Shown piece after piece: positions 11,601 to 23,639 of a stretch of 64,000 nucleotides of DNA (positions are counted from its first letter, which is position 1; each line of letters opens with the position of its first letter). The stretch lies in assembly GCA_024760905.1 (NCBI GenBank), contig CM045751.1, positions 13,038,501-13,102,500 of the forward strand, written 5' to 3'. Below the pieces are notes generated by a model. It saw nothing but the letters and a program-made list of their open reading frames with translations. It had not been told where the DNA came from and ran no database searches. Source of the DNA: Plotosus lineatus. Its lineage: Eukaryota; Chordata; Actinopteri; Siluriformes; Plotosidae. The position numbers and the translations under genes were made by a program.

Positions 11601-14600
11601 CCAGAAATGTTGATAGTAAGTTTGTGGGTTTCTTTCCCCCCCCCCCCCCTCCTTTCCTTCCATGTATACTTTACTAGACATGATCAAAAATTATACAAAT
11701 TAATTTCGGCCATAGTATTTAGCATTGGCCTGATTAATTGGTTCCTTCACAACATTCTAACTTTTTTTTTTTTTTTGAAACGCCCCATGTAGTTCTCAGT
11801 AGATGTGACAGTGCAGCTTGAGTTCACATAGTTATGAGGTTTTGATGAAAAAGAAAACGAGGGAGGGGGTTTTTTGGTGGATTTTTGATTAGTGCGTGAA
11901 GCAGCCAATTATCCAACACCCCGTTGTTCCCAGAGGGTGGTGGGAATGTGTAAGGGCCTGTTTGAGTTCACTGAATGTGCTCGTCACATTAATTCCATAA
12001 TCACGGCTTGCATGATGTTAATTAGCTTATTAATTAATAATAATAGTTATATAATAATAATAGTTAATTAGCTTCAAAATCTTCAGTAGTTCAATAATTA
12101 AAATGACTTGACAAATTTGATTATTTTGAAAGAAGTGAGGTGCTATTTTGTGAAACTGCAAGGGAGAACCAATGAAAAAAGTATTGGGGGGGGGTGTAGC
12201 TTTGATGTTCATATGGCAGGGGAGTGTAGGTTTAGATCAGGAGTCGGCCTGAACCACACCCAGTCTTTTATTTTGTCGTTGGGAGGGGAGTTATTTAATT
12301 TGGAGATTACTGTGTATAAACAACTCATCCACCGTCCTTTACTTCTGTTCCTGGATTACAAACCCCGGCGGCGGAAAAAATCTTTTTCGCCGCGCTGCTG
12401 CTTGCCAAGAGCTCTTTTTAGGGCTCTTTTTAAACAGTATTTATTTGGTGTGTGTGTGTGTGTGTGCGCGTGTGTTCTTGTGGACACACACAATCACCCT
12501 GCTCACACCAAATAAATATCCGCCCACACCCGTGACTGTTAATTTTCATCTATTTAATTTTCAACCCTAAAAGAGCATTTTTGGAAGGGTACCCACATCG
12601 TTCGGGTGAAAGCTGTCTATCCCTTGGAAGCCTGGAGTGCTTCCGATGTGAGTAAATGGGCACCTTATGGTGCACCCGTTGGCCACTGTAAAGTACATTT
12701 TATTTTGAAAAGCCACGGAGCCGCACCAGAGAGGTGAAAGAGCCGTATGCGGTTCTGGAGCCATGGGTTGCCGACCCCTGGTTTAGATTATAGGAAAGTC
12801 TTTGATTTCTTTACTGGATGAGTAAATTAGGTGTGACGAGACAAAGTTCACACTGTACAGTTGGATGTCACTTGACATAAACATGTCAGACCCTTGATTC
12901 TGGATTGCTTTCATTGTTCTGAATCCAGAATTAATTCTGAGAATGCTAACCAAGGAGAAATGTACGGTCCTTGTCTCTCTCTTTCTCACCTAATTGTAAT
13001 GTATTTAGATGTGCTCGCGCTCCTCTCTGTACACAAGGTTTTGGTGCCATGGGGATAACTTGAGGGTGGCTCGTTAATAGCTCGGCATTCAACTGTGCTC
13101 ATGAATGACAAACACAATTTTGTCAGAAATCCAAATCTACAATTTCTGGTTGGGATCAGTAATCTTGTTACCTTGCACTGAAACAATTTGCCTCACTCTG
13201 AAGGAGTCAAACGAGCCAACGCCGACTTAAAATCACATGATATGCCTGAACTTGGTCATAGCAGGGATTCCAAAAGTTAACTTAAAATCATCTGAATCAA
13301 TACAATTTCTTTTGATTTTTCAGCCTTTTGAAGATAGATTGATGACGGCTTCCTGGTGACCAGAGTTACACAGCTGTTTCTATTCTTTTAATGCTGTATC
13401 TTCAAGGCGAATATTTGAATGAATTCGGCCAATGGCAGCGAGGATGGGGTGTAAACGGGTATCCTAGACATTCGCTAGATAGCAGAATGGCGCTTTTTGT
13501 CTAACCAGAGTGTTGGTATTTTTTGGGGGGGTGGGGGGGGTCCTTGTATATCCAGTGTGTGTATAACAAAACTGGAGGAATGATTAGGCAAATTATATTG
13601 AGGTACACTTTTTTTTTTTTTTTTTTTTAATCTAAATTTAATATAAATTAGCCTTATTTTTATCAATTATGTTCTAGATTTCAAGATATGACATCAAATA
13701 AATACACACTATTGTTGAATTCCATCACTTCTAGTTTAATACTATGTAAAATGTGCTCGATAGCATCTGTAAATGTTAAAATGTCAATAACTGAATGGGT
13801 CTTTTAACCCTGAAAGCCCAAAAGCCCCCCTGGTGTAATCCCTGGTGTAATTGCGACATGTGCATCACAACAAAGTAAAATGTAGCTTGTGAATAACCTT
13901 GTTGTGGTTGCTTTGTTGTTTATTTTTATAAGTATGTAGCCTCCACATTATTTCTTTCAGTTTATGACAAACGTGATGGCCCTCTTACCTCAGAGGAGGA
14001 GGAGCAGCGTGCCATTGCCAAGATCAAGATGCTGGGAAACATCAAATTCATTGGGGAGCTTGGCAAGCTGGACCTCATTCATGAGTCTATCCTTCATAAA
14101 TGCATCAAAACAGTAAGTTTCTGGATGAATTAAATTGTGCTTAAATTTTTCACACTGAGCAATGTTTAACTGCTCCATTTTTCAGCTTCTGGAAAAGAAG
14201 AAAAGAATTCAGCTTAAAGACATGGCGGAGGATTTGGAGTGTCTCTGTCAGATAATGAGAACTGTGGGGCCTAGAATTGATCATGAGAAAGCAAAGGTAA
14301 AAAAAAAAAGGGGAGGGGGGGGGTTTGGAAAAGTGTGCTGATGATTCTTGTTGCCATGATGTGGCACAGCGTTTTGTTTTTTTCCTTTTCCTCCTCCTTG
14401 AATCAATGTCTTTTTTTTTTTTTTTTTTTTCTTCTTTTTTTTCCCTCCTCAGTCTTTAATGGAGCAGTACTTTAGCCGCATGCGAGCCTTAACGAAGTGC
14501 ATGGACTTGCCTTCAAGGATTCGTTTCCTGCTACAGGATACTCTTGAGTTGCGCGAGAACAAATGGGTGCCTCGGAAAGCTTTCAATGACAACGGCCCGA

Positions 14601-17541
14601 AAACCATCAACCAGATCCGTCAGGATGCAGTGAAGGTTTATGCTTCTGTTGACGTGTCTGATTGGTTTGCTTAAACCTGTTTTAAAATTCCTGCTGACTC
14701 ATTTTCTCTCTTGTTTTCAGGATCTGGGTGTGTTCATTCCAGCCATGACCCCAGGAATGAGGACTGACTTCTTTCAGGAAAATCCTTTCTTGCCAACACG
14801 ACTGAGCAGGGAGATTCTTGGCGGACTGGCTGATATGTTTGGACAAATGCCAGGTACGTGCAAATGCTTTGTTCTGTTGAAAATGGGGTACGCCACACAG
14901 CAATCCTTCAGGTTGGCAGTATCGGCTGTTTCTATCAAAGATGAAGGACAATACGGCGGAGATTCTGTAGTACACAGTGTGCGCCAGAGTTTCTTCTACT
15001 TCCTTTTTTTGGTTTACTTCCTCTTTGTTTCTGTGTGTGGGTCTTCCCCCCCCCCCAATATAATATCTCATGTTTAATATTGAAAAGGCAACTTCATCCA
15101 GCTGTACACTTTACTGCAGGGAGAAACTTTTCCCACACCAACTTGAACAGAACTCTTGATTACTTGGTTTAGCAGAAAAAAGAGGCATGTCTGTCTTGGT
15201 TTCTTGCTAATGGGGTGTTTTTTTGTTTTTTTTAAATGTTTTTTGCTGAACATAGTATGGATTAAAACCTTAAAGAAATCAGATGACGTACCATCGCAAC
15301 AGTCACAATTCGACGACTGAGCACACCAAATTTCCTGCCACACAGGTTGGCCAAGCAATGTTGCGTGATCACCTGCAGCCAGTGACGAATGAGTTGGGTG
15401 TGTCTTGACCTCCGTCGAACCCCTGAGACCGACTCACCAAACCCCTAGGGTTCGATCGAACCCAGGTTAAGAACTACTGTTTACTGTTTTAGAGAAAACT
15501 GTTGATATCCACCTGAAACATTACCTTAAAATAGTAATAAGATACAGGGATCCATCACTTTCCTCTGTTAATGGGGCCCGAGACCCAAGCCCACGACCAC
15601 CGAAGTCCACGAAGTAGGATCGGACGACCCCCCCACCCCCCGACTGACCTATACATTCATGTATACATACTATCACTTATACATATTCAATGCTTATAAT
15701 AACAAACAAACATTCAAAAATAATGCACAAGGTGTAAATAAAATATAAATACGCACGCACTCGGATGCGCACCTCACTTAAAAATGTAAGTAGTTTTGAT
15801 GGGAGGTTTTGGGTTGTTTGTGGGTTTTTTTTTTTTTTTTTGCATAATTGGCCTTGTTTTGTGGCATTTTCCTTAACTTTTTCTCATTCTTTAATTTCTT
15901 TATTTTTTAATTCGATCAATATTTTAAAAAAAAACACAAAACGATGCACTGAAGCTGCATGAATTGAAGCGGAAGTGGCGAGGGATCTCTGTACTTGCTC
16001 ATCAGTTGTTTCCACTTTTGCTTTCAGGGCAAGACTGATTTAAATTATTCATCACCAGTTGGGTGGATTAATTTTTAACTATTGATATCTAATGCAATGT
16101 TGACGAAATGTGACCAACAGGAAGTTGTTGGTGGACCCATGTTAGCATCGTAGATACTGATTTGACACCCTTTTGTGTGTGTGTGGGTGGGGGGGCCTGC
16201 CATCAAACAATTTATGGGTTGATCGGAGTGAAGAGGATGCAATGATGAGCCCTGCTGTGTCCACTGATCAGGGTTTTTTTGTTTTTTGTTTGTTTTTCTC
16301 TTCCCCTTCTCATCTGTCTTTATGCCAGGTTGTGGGATTGGAACCGGGCCCGGGGTGATTCAAGACCGATATTCCCCCACTATGGGGCGCCATCGCACAA
16401 ACCCACTCTTCAATGGTCATGGTGGCCACATGGCTCCTGCTCAGCAGTCTCAGTTTGACAAGCCCTTCATTAATAAATCCATTCAGGTACTGGGTGATCA
16501 ATAAATGTGAGCTTATCATAAAACTGTAAGCTGGAGTTTCAGTTGTCACCTTTTTTTTTAAATCCTCCCCCCCCCCCCCCGTAGGGGCAGAACTTGCTTT
16601 TCCAGAACCAGATTCAGCAGCAAACTGCTTCGAAGGACATGCCGCCTCGTTTTAGCAAGAAAGGACAGCTCAATGCCGATGAGGTAAAAGGTCTATATGA
16701 CACCAGTCTGTTGTACAGCAGTCCTGTCTTCCTGAAACAATAACCAGGCTTCTTTCCCACGCCCCCACCTCTGTGGCACTTCAGATCAGCCTGAGACCAG
16801 CACAGTCGTTTCTCCTGAACAAAACCCAAGTGCCAAAGCTGCAGCCACAGATTCCCAACATGATTCCTCCCAGTGCACAGCCTCTCCGCACATCCACTCC
16901 CCCGCTTGGACAGGTGCAGATCCGTCCCATAATCCTCCAATCTATAATTCTTGAATTATAAATAGTGGTGTTCATGACTTTGTTCCCCACCCTCAGCCAC
17001 CACAGCTTGGCCTGAAGACAAATCCGCCTCTCATTCAGGAGAAACCTCAAAAGACGAGCAAGAAGCCTCCTCCTTCCAAAGAGGAACTACAGAAGATGAC
17101 CGTATGTGTCTGAGTATGAACTCGCCCTGCTGTGTAATAATGGACGATTTTCCCTTTAATGATCGAGTGTTAATACGTATAGTGTAATCAGTAATAAAAT
17201 TATAAATCATACCGTTGGTGAGATAATAAACATTAAAAGTAGTACTGTAACTGTTTGACTCTTTAGTTTCAGTACTGAATAGATCTTGATTGGAGTTATT
17301 TGTTTGTTTATTTTTTTTAGGAGGCGGTTATTAAGGAGTATTTGAGCAGCAAGAAAATCAGCGACGCTGTGAATGGGGTGAGGGAGATGAGGGCACCTAA
17401 ACACTTCCTGCCAGAGATGTTGAGCAAGATGATCATCTGCTCATTGGATGGTTCAGATGACGATAAGGAGCATGTCAGCAGTCTGTTCAATACACTGCGT
17501 ACTGAGGGCCTGATCACTGGGGAGAACTTCATGCAGGTGTG

Positions 17542-17582
<41 letters not shown>

Positions 17583-20284
17583 TTAATTATTTTTAAATAT
17601 CTGGTCACTGCTTCCTTCCTGTGGTTGTCTCCCGGATAAAGAAAAATGCCATTTTTGTGTGCCACAGGCTTTCCTTAATGTTTTGGACCAGTGTCCTCAA
17701 CTTGAGGGCGACATTCCCCTGGTGAAGTCCTATCTGGCTCAGTTTGCTGCACGTGCCGTCATCTCTGACCTCATGAGCATCGCAGACTTGGCTCATCCTC
17801 TGGAAAACGGCGTACACTTCCCTCTCTTTTTGCTTTGCCTGCAGCAAGTGGCCAAGCTGAAGGATAAAGAGTGGCTCACCGACCTGTTTCAGCAGAGCAA
17901 GGTCAACATGCAGAAGATGCTGCCAGGTACTGATCCATATAAATCTATCCGTGTGTTAATGAGCGTTTCACTTCAGGAGTCTCTTACTCATATTTGTACT
18001 CCTCCATGTCCAGAAATAGACCAAAACAAAGACCGTATGCTGGAGATTTTGGAGGGGAAGGGTCTGAGCTTCCTGTTCCCACTCATGAAATTGGAAAAGG
18101 AACTGCTAAAGCAGATCAAAGCAGATCCAGCACCCCAGACCATCTACAAATGGATCAAGGAGAACATATCACCTAAACTTCACCTTGATAAAGGTTTTAT
18201 CAACATTTTGATGACCAGGTAGCTGCATCGTGTTTCTGCTGCAGATAAAGCTTTTAATGAATGATGAACATTGGCACATCATAATGGTGTATGAAGATTG
18301 AGACACTTTTATTATGAAAAATTGATCAGGTGTCTGGGTGTTTTTGGTTTTGTTTTTCTTTTCTCTCTCCTCTCCCGACTTGAGTAGCTTCCTGCAGTAC
18401 ATTTTCCATGAGGTGTATTTGAACGAGTCTGACGAGCAGCTCTCCACACCTTCAAAAGAACAGCTGGACCAGGAGAAACAGCTGCTTTTAGCCTTCAAAC
18501 CAGTAATGCAGAAATTCCTACATGATCATGTGGAGCTGCAGGTCAGCGCTATGTATGCGCTGCAAGTACACTGCAACACCAGGGCTTTCCCTAAAGGTCT
18601 GTACTTGAAAGCAAAATATCACTGAGGTGCGATGTCTTTAGGTTGTGGTGAGTAATAACTTGTGTCCTCCTCCTCCTCCAGGTCTGTTGTTGCGCTACTT
18701 TGTCAACTTTTATGATATGGAGATAATTGAAGAAGAAGCCTTCCTTGCATGGAAAGAGGATATTAGCCAGGAGTTTCCTGGCAAAGGCAAAGCATTGTTC
18801 CAGGTACTTTTTTATATATAAATGGTACTCTAGTGTATTTTATACAGTGGCACATCACCACCTTACGAAATTTAATCCGTTCCAGAGCCTTTTTCGGCAG
18901 TAGAACTGCATTTACCTTTAAAATGCGTGTTTCGTTCCAAGGCCCCCAATACTACCCTTTACAAGTTATGAACGCATACCTTTTTGAGGCACTTGCTTCG
19001 TGTTGACCACGTCTTCTAAGCAGAGTTATAATCTTACAAATGTTTATGCAAAGTTAAAAGCCTGAGCCAAAAAAATAAAGTTGCAATGAGCACACTTGGA
19101 AAAACTCCTTGAAACTGCTCAAGGGAGTGGTCATCCATCCTAGCCGTTGGGAGGTGGTCGATGGGCGGGAGGTGGTCGATGGGCGGGAGGTGGTCGATGG
19201 GCGGGAGGTGGTCGATGGGCGGGAGGTGGTCGATGGGCGGGAGGTGGTCGATGGGCGGGAGGTGGTCGATGGGCGGGAGGTGGTCGATGGGCGGGAGGTG
19301 GTCGATGGGCGGGAGGTGGTCGATGGGCGGGAGGTGGTCGATGGGCGGGAGGTGGTCGATGGGCGGGCGGAGGTGGTGGATGGGGGGGAGGTGGTCGATG
19401 GGCGGGAGGTGGTCGATGGGCGGGAGGTGGTCGATGGGCGGGAGGTGGTCGATGGGCGGGAGGTGGTCGATGGGCGGGAGGTGGTCGATGGGCGGGAGGT
19501 GGTCGATGGGCGGGAGGTGGTCGATGGGGAGCAACTCGTGCATCGTGTGACTGGCACGTTTCATAAGGAGAACTTGTTTTGTATGCAGAGACAACAAATT
19601 TTGGAAAATATTTTTTGTAGCTTGGTTGTTATGTTTTGAAATTTTTTTTTAATTTATTTATTTTTTATGAAAATGACTTATGCATTTATTTAGCCATTTT
19701 ATAATCCGAATGAAAACTTGAAACCGCTATTTTCTCCACTTCCGAGAGCGTAATGGGCGTACATTTTATGAAAATGCAGCTGAAGAAACCATCTCGTCGT
19801 CTATTGGGTGTTTCAAGGTGATTTTGATTAATGCAGCACTAACTGCGCGAGCCAGTTAAAAATGAACTGCACAAGCCACCAAAAACCATCATGCTTTGAG
19901 TCTTCGTTCGGCGATTGGGCCGGCGTGCCGTTAGAAGGCGGGTACAGCCTGTATTTAATTGCTGATAATTGATTAAATACCCGTTATATACAAACATGGA
20001 CATATGGGATACTAAACATTTTTGCTTTTACACCAAAAAATAAGTTTATTACAACTACAGTCTTTAGAATAGCTCAAGGAACAAGCGCTAGTCAGCACTT
20101 GTACATGCCTGTGATGGTGACCATTGGGGGACCTATTTTTGTTAAAAGTTTACTACTCCTGATCATGTTTATTCATAGCCTGGAATGGTGTGTGTGTGTG
20201 TGTGATCTTGTTCAGGTGAATCAGTGGCTGACCTGGTTGGAGACGGCAGAGGAAGAAGAGTCTGAAGAAGAAGCTGATGATTGA
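8616..20284 (+). CDS. eif4g2: Eukaryotic translation initiation factor 4 gamma 2 (DAP5/NAT1/p97)
   Basis: An eIF4G-like scaffold that binds eIF4A and eIF3 but not eIF4E, for cap-independent and uORF-dependent translation in the cytoplasm. Coding exons: 8616-8656, 8756-8824, 10924-11049, 11132-11234, 11330-11461, 11549-11615, 13961-14112, 14186-14296, 14453-14635, 14721-14853, 16329-16486, 16585-16683, 16785-16913, 16997-17101, 17321-17536, 17668-17926, 18014-18218, 18388-18596, 18682-18803, 20216-20284. All junctions are GT-AG and in phase, giving about 895 residues (human 907). The start is GTG at 8616 in GCCGCCAAAGTGG, with an in-frame TAA at 8604; DAP5 is known to start at GUG. MIF4G is about residues 79-300 (ILNKLTPEKFDKLCLELLNV), MA3 about 537-650 (EAVIKEYL, APKHFLPEML) and W2/eIF5C about 700-890, ending in the acidic EEEESEEEADD. 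The human caspase site DETD is not kept. Confidence 0.96.
8987..9868. mobile_element. Non-autonomous hAT-like transposon in eif4g2 intron
   Basis: The terminal inverted repeats are CAGGGCTGCCAA and TTGGCAGCTCTG, matching 11 of 12. ATAATG is directly repeated on both flanks (8981-8986 and 9869-9874), probably the remains of an 8-bp target duplication. The 880-bp interior is AT-rich with no transposase recognised. Assignment to hAT rests on the CAGGG termini and is tentative. Confidence 0.6.
10238..10595 (-). mobile_element. tRNA-derived SINE with RTE-type tail, copy 1
   Basis: On the minus strand the head carries a tRNA-like A box and a B box (GTTTGAGTCCC), then the SINE body, then the tail segment containing GACATCCGAGTAAAAGGG. 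The tail is like the 3' end of fish RTE LINEs, which would supply the enzymes in trans. Fuller copies lie at 21985, 22828, 44998 and 52687. Confidence 0.8.
12238..12780. mobile_element. Non-autonomous hAT transposon with perfect 8-bp target duplication
   Basis: The ends are CAGGAGTCGGC and GCCGACCCCTG. GTTTAGAT flanks both sides exactly (12230-12237 and 12781-12788), the 8-bp duplication expected of hAT. The right end has the GAGCCGTATGCGGTTCTGG segment typical of these elements. Lies in the 2.3-kb intron of eif4g2 between 11615 and 13961. Confidence 0.85.
12790..13960 (+). other. Remainder of a large eif4g2 intron
   Basis: No further exon, RNA gene or clear repeat was seen, apart from a G-rich run near 13525 and a poly-T run near 13610. 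Confidence 0.5.
15545..15991 (+). mobile_element. GATCCCT MITE, copy C
   Basis: The ends are CAGGGATCCATCACTTTCC and GGAAGTGGCGAGGGATCTCTG with TA on both sides. Full-length copy within the eif4g2 intron 14854-16328. Confidence 0.85.
18845..19130 (-). mobile_element. Tigger-family deletion derivative, one end
   Basis: Begins after TA with CAGTGGCACATCACCACCTTACG, close to the end of the element at 33206-33927, and continues with the same order of motifs (AATCCGTT, GCGTGTTTCGTTCC, GAGTTATAATCTTACAAATG). The stretch GCAATGAGCACACT also occurs beside the Tigger transposase remnant near 3305. The right boundary is lost beyond the adjoining minisatellite. Confidence 0.7.
19148..19530. repeat. 18-bp minisatellite inside eif4g2 intron
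   Basis: About 21 tandem copies of GGGCGGGAGGTGGTCGAT, nearly identical, with one variant block at about 19363-19390. The unit is a multiple of three and lacks stops in most frames, so both strands show spurious long open frames. It lies within the Tigger remnant in the intron between 18803 and 20216. Confidence 0.97.
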
Positions 20285-21335
20285 GAAACAAGCCACAGCC
20301 TTAAGGGTTAATCTTGCGTTGGTCCCTCCCACCTCCAAGCCACCGCTCATACGGTTTTTCTTTTCTCCCCCCCCAATGTAAACCCTTTGCTTAATTCCCC
20401 CGCATTCCATACCTCGTTTCAATCCTTGCACCTTCATTTAAAACTCATCAGTTACTACTACAGCTCTTCATCTAGAAATGTATTAGCGACGTGATTCTGC
20501 TCATTTCCTGTTTTCAGGCAAAGTATTTGCGAAATCCTTTTATTCCTGCTGCTGTAACACAACACAAGCGCAGAAATGCACTTTGTGCTCAGTGTGGTGA
20601 GCTGTTGCAATACGCTCGTCGATTATAAATCTGAGAAATAATCACGGCCGTCAAGTTTTAATAATCGGCAGTCCTGTTTCTACCTCTTTAGCAATGGGTC
20701 TAGAACGCTGGGTTGAATTAAGTCCCTCCATCAGAGTTCTCCAAACCTGCATTATGCTTTGAGGTGAGGGAGGGGCGAACCTTTCTCATAAAGAAAAGCC
20801 ATGCGGGAGTTGAACAGTCTCCTCTTTCTATCCTTTTTTTTTTTTTTTTTAAATTGTTCACCCAGATCAACCCTTGTTCAAGCCTCCCTTACTCTTTGAG
20901 CTCGGATACTTGAAAATGTTTTTCTCCTGTCCAGCATGTTCAGGGATTCACCAAACATGGCCTGTTTCAGATTTCAGATGCAGCAACCATTGAGAGAATC
21001 AACATGTAAACATTTTTTAGAGATGAGAAGAGAAACTTTTTAATTTAGGAAATAAAGATGATTTTGGAACTGATGTCAACTTTATGAACCATTCACCTTA
21101 AAATCGAAGTGTTTTCCATAATATCGAATCGAGATATTTATTGAATCTTGTGAAAAGAAAAGGCTCAGCTGAGTCTGGATCCTCAGGTAGAACAATAAAA
21201 CCGAGGCATATGTGGTATGACAGGTCTACGATGAGTTACTTGCTATTTAAAGTATTACTGTATGATTGAAGAGCTCTCGACGTTATGATGTGTGTACCAC
21301 TCGCTTAACAGTCAATAAAGTTGCACACCAGGATC
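20285..21335 (+). other. eif4g2: eif4g2 3' UTR with polyadenylation signals
   Basis: Follows the TGA at 20282-20284. AATAAA hexamers are at 21051-21056 and 21314-21319, the latter in GTCAATAAAGTTGCACACC. The distal one is the likeliest end. The tract has no repeat except a poly-T run at about 20830. Confidence 0.6.
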
Positions 21336-21984
21336 ATGCAGCGGTCTGGATTTATTTATTTTTTTTCCCTCAATAAGTTCAATGGTAGCAGCAGATTAGA
21401 TTAATTTTACTATTAAACTATGAAGAGTTGTATATCTGCCAATCAAATTTTTTTTTTTAAATTGTATCGTTTCTTTCAGATCAATTTAGGTGAACTTTAA
21501 CCGTTCATGGAAGAAAAGTGTGACTTGTAATTTGAATTTTCTAAAACGAACGCTGATTTGTGTTTTAATATAAATATGTAGGCATTGCGAAAAGTGAAGC
21601 CTCAAAAAAAAAAAGTCCTGATGCAAGACTTCAATGTGAATTTTTTTTTTTTGACGTGGCCCCCCCCCCCCCCCCAAAAAAAAAAAAAAAAAAAAATTTG
21701 ATATTGGAAGTGTTCCTCTGAAGATTTCTTGAATGGAAACCCAAGATCACCAGAGTAGTGAGAAATGTCATGTGCTTCCTCAGTGTGATTGGGCTAAAAA
21801 CCTTTTTATTCAAATTAGTAATGCATTTTGGCAGCTAAAAACAAACAAAAAATAATTCTTGCATAAGACGCATGGTTCTGTTTAGGACAGACATGGGCAA
21901 ACTATGGCCCGTGGGCCATATACGGCCCCTTAAGCTTTTTAATTTACAAATTTGTACAATTAGGAAGGGGGGGGGGGACAAAAA

Positions 21985-22528
21985 CTGGGGCAGTGGTGGT
22001 ATAGGGCACTGGATTGCTGATCCAAAGGTTGGGGTTCGAGTCCCATTCTCCACAAGGTTGTCACTTCCCCCCCCCCCCCCCCCCCATCCCCGTGCAGCTA
22101 ACTGGGTTATCAAAGGTCGGCCATGTCTCTCACTGTCTATGGTGAGTTTCATGTAAAACAGGGGTGCTCAATCCTGCTCCTGGAGATCTACCTCCCAGAA
22201 GACATTCACTCCAACCCTAATCACGCCCACCTAACCATCCAATCATCTCATCAAGACCTGACTGGATCTTACATGTCACATGGGCCACATTAGGGTTGGA
22301 GATAAAGTCATCTGGAAGGTAGATCTCCAGGAGCAGGATTGAGCACCCCTGATGTAAAAGAACCATTGCTGACTTGCCTAAAGAGTAGGCTGCAAAGTCG
22401 TCAAGTGTGTTTCTGTCCTTTGCGAAAAGGGTTGTGACGGGAAGGGCATCTGACGTTTAAAAAAAAATAAAATAACCTCTGCCAACTCAAACGTGCGAAT
22501 TAGATGATTCGCTGTGGCGACTCCAGAG
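21985..22528 (+). mobile_element. tRNA-derived SINE with RTE-type tail, copy 2, interrupted
   Basis: The head is GGGGCAGTGGTGGTATAGGG with B box GGTTCGAGTCCC. The body runs to ATGTAAAA, where a hAT MITE (22159-22351) is inserted, then resumes with AGAACCATTGCTGACTT and ends in the tail CTCTGCCAACTCAAACGTGC and GATGATTCGCTGTGGCGAC. Confidence 0.85.
22159..22351. mobile_element. hAT MITE inserted in a SINE, perfect 8-bp duplication
   Basis: A near-palindromic 193-bp element. The ends are CAGGGGTGCTCAATCCTGCT and its inverse. ATGTAAAA is duplicated exactly at 22151-22158 and 22352-22359. It splits SINE copy 2, so it is the younger insertion. Confidence 0.92.
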
Positions 22529-22827
22529 TAAAAAAGTCAATGATTCGTTTCATATTTTCCCTGCAATGCCCACGTTTCCCCAGTAGATGGAGCACTGACC
22601 ATTGGTAGCCCTTTGTTGGTGTGTCTGGTATCTCTTTATTTCACTTCCATTTTCCTGTTGCCATTTGAGCCCTTCTGTTAAAATGAGTGGACCGAAGAAA
22701 AGGAGAGTGGACAGTGAAGGCCGAGTCCTTCATAAAGAGTGAACAACTTATTTTTTATTTTTTTTTAAAACCCTAGTCCGAGCTACAGTTGTATGTCTAT
22801 ATGCCAAGAAGTCTTTTTTTCCTTTTG

Positions 22828-23174
22828 ACTCTTCCTCTCCTGGGGTCGCCACAGCAAATCATCTGCCTCCATCTTCATGGAAGTCATATCAATGATTTTC
22901 GTATGTTAGATTTGGCAGAGGTTTTTACATCGGATGCTCTTCCTGAGACAACCCTTCGCGTGTTTCTGCCCCATGTTGACGGCTATGCAGCGACTCTTGA
23001 CAAAAGTCAGCGATGGTTCTTTTACATAAACCTCACACCATAGACATTGAGTGACATGGCCGGCCTTTGATAACCCAGTTAGCTGCACTGGGCGGGGACA
23101 GTGACGACCTTGTGGTGAGACTCGAACCCTCAGCTCAGTGATCCAGCACCTTTTACCACCAGGCCACCATTTCC
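22828..23174 (-). mobile_element. tRNA-derived SINE with RTE-type tail, copy 3
   Basis: Minus-strand copy of the same family, running from the tRNA-like head near 23170 to the GGGTCGCCACAGCAAATC tail near 22845. Contains the family block GGTTTATGTAAAAGAACC. Confidence 0.8.
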
Positions 23175-23639
23175 CTTATTATTATGATTATTATTAATAA
23201 TTAACATGCATTTGTTTCATCCATTCATTTAATCCGCATAAATTGGAATCATGGGAAGGCTGGCTTCCCCGAACAGCTGGCAGAACATTGCACAGCCAAC
23301 ATGAACATACAAATATTGACAAACACACAGATGTCTCGGGGTGCTTTAAAATAGCCAACCAGCATCCCATACATGCTTTTGGACTGTGGGAGCAAAAAGG
23401 TCTGCTAACATTACTGTATGCAAAAAATAAAGCGATGAATGGATTTTGATGACTGCTTTTGGCGCAGTGGAGGACAACCTAACACGCCATTAGACTTTGG
23501 AGGTGTTCCCGATGAAACCGTATCTCCGGGATTATTTATTTCTCAAAAGTGTCTTCTACATTCTAATTATAGGATATGAAGTGTGGTATTCAAAGCATAT
23601 ATGCAACATGAACCATTTTTACAATTCCGCAACGGAAGA

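Noticed and set aside
13961..18681. An intronic C/D-box snoRNA like human SNORD97, which is hosted by EIF4G2
   Set aside because: Several eif4g2 introns were scanned for ATGATGA and CTGA boxes with a terminal stem. Pairs near 16228 and 18260 lack correct spacing or a closing stem.
19034..19639. Overlapping 130-187 codon open frames on both strands with repeated VDGREV, GGRWAG or IDHLPP units
   Set aside because: They are by-products of an 18-bp tandem repeat, whose unit is a multiple of three and lacks stops. They lie inside an eif4g2 intron.
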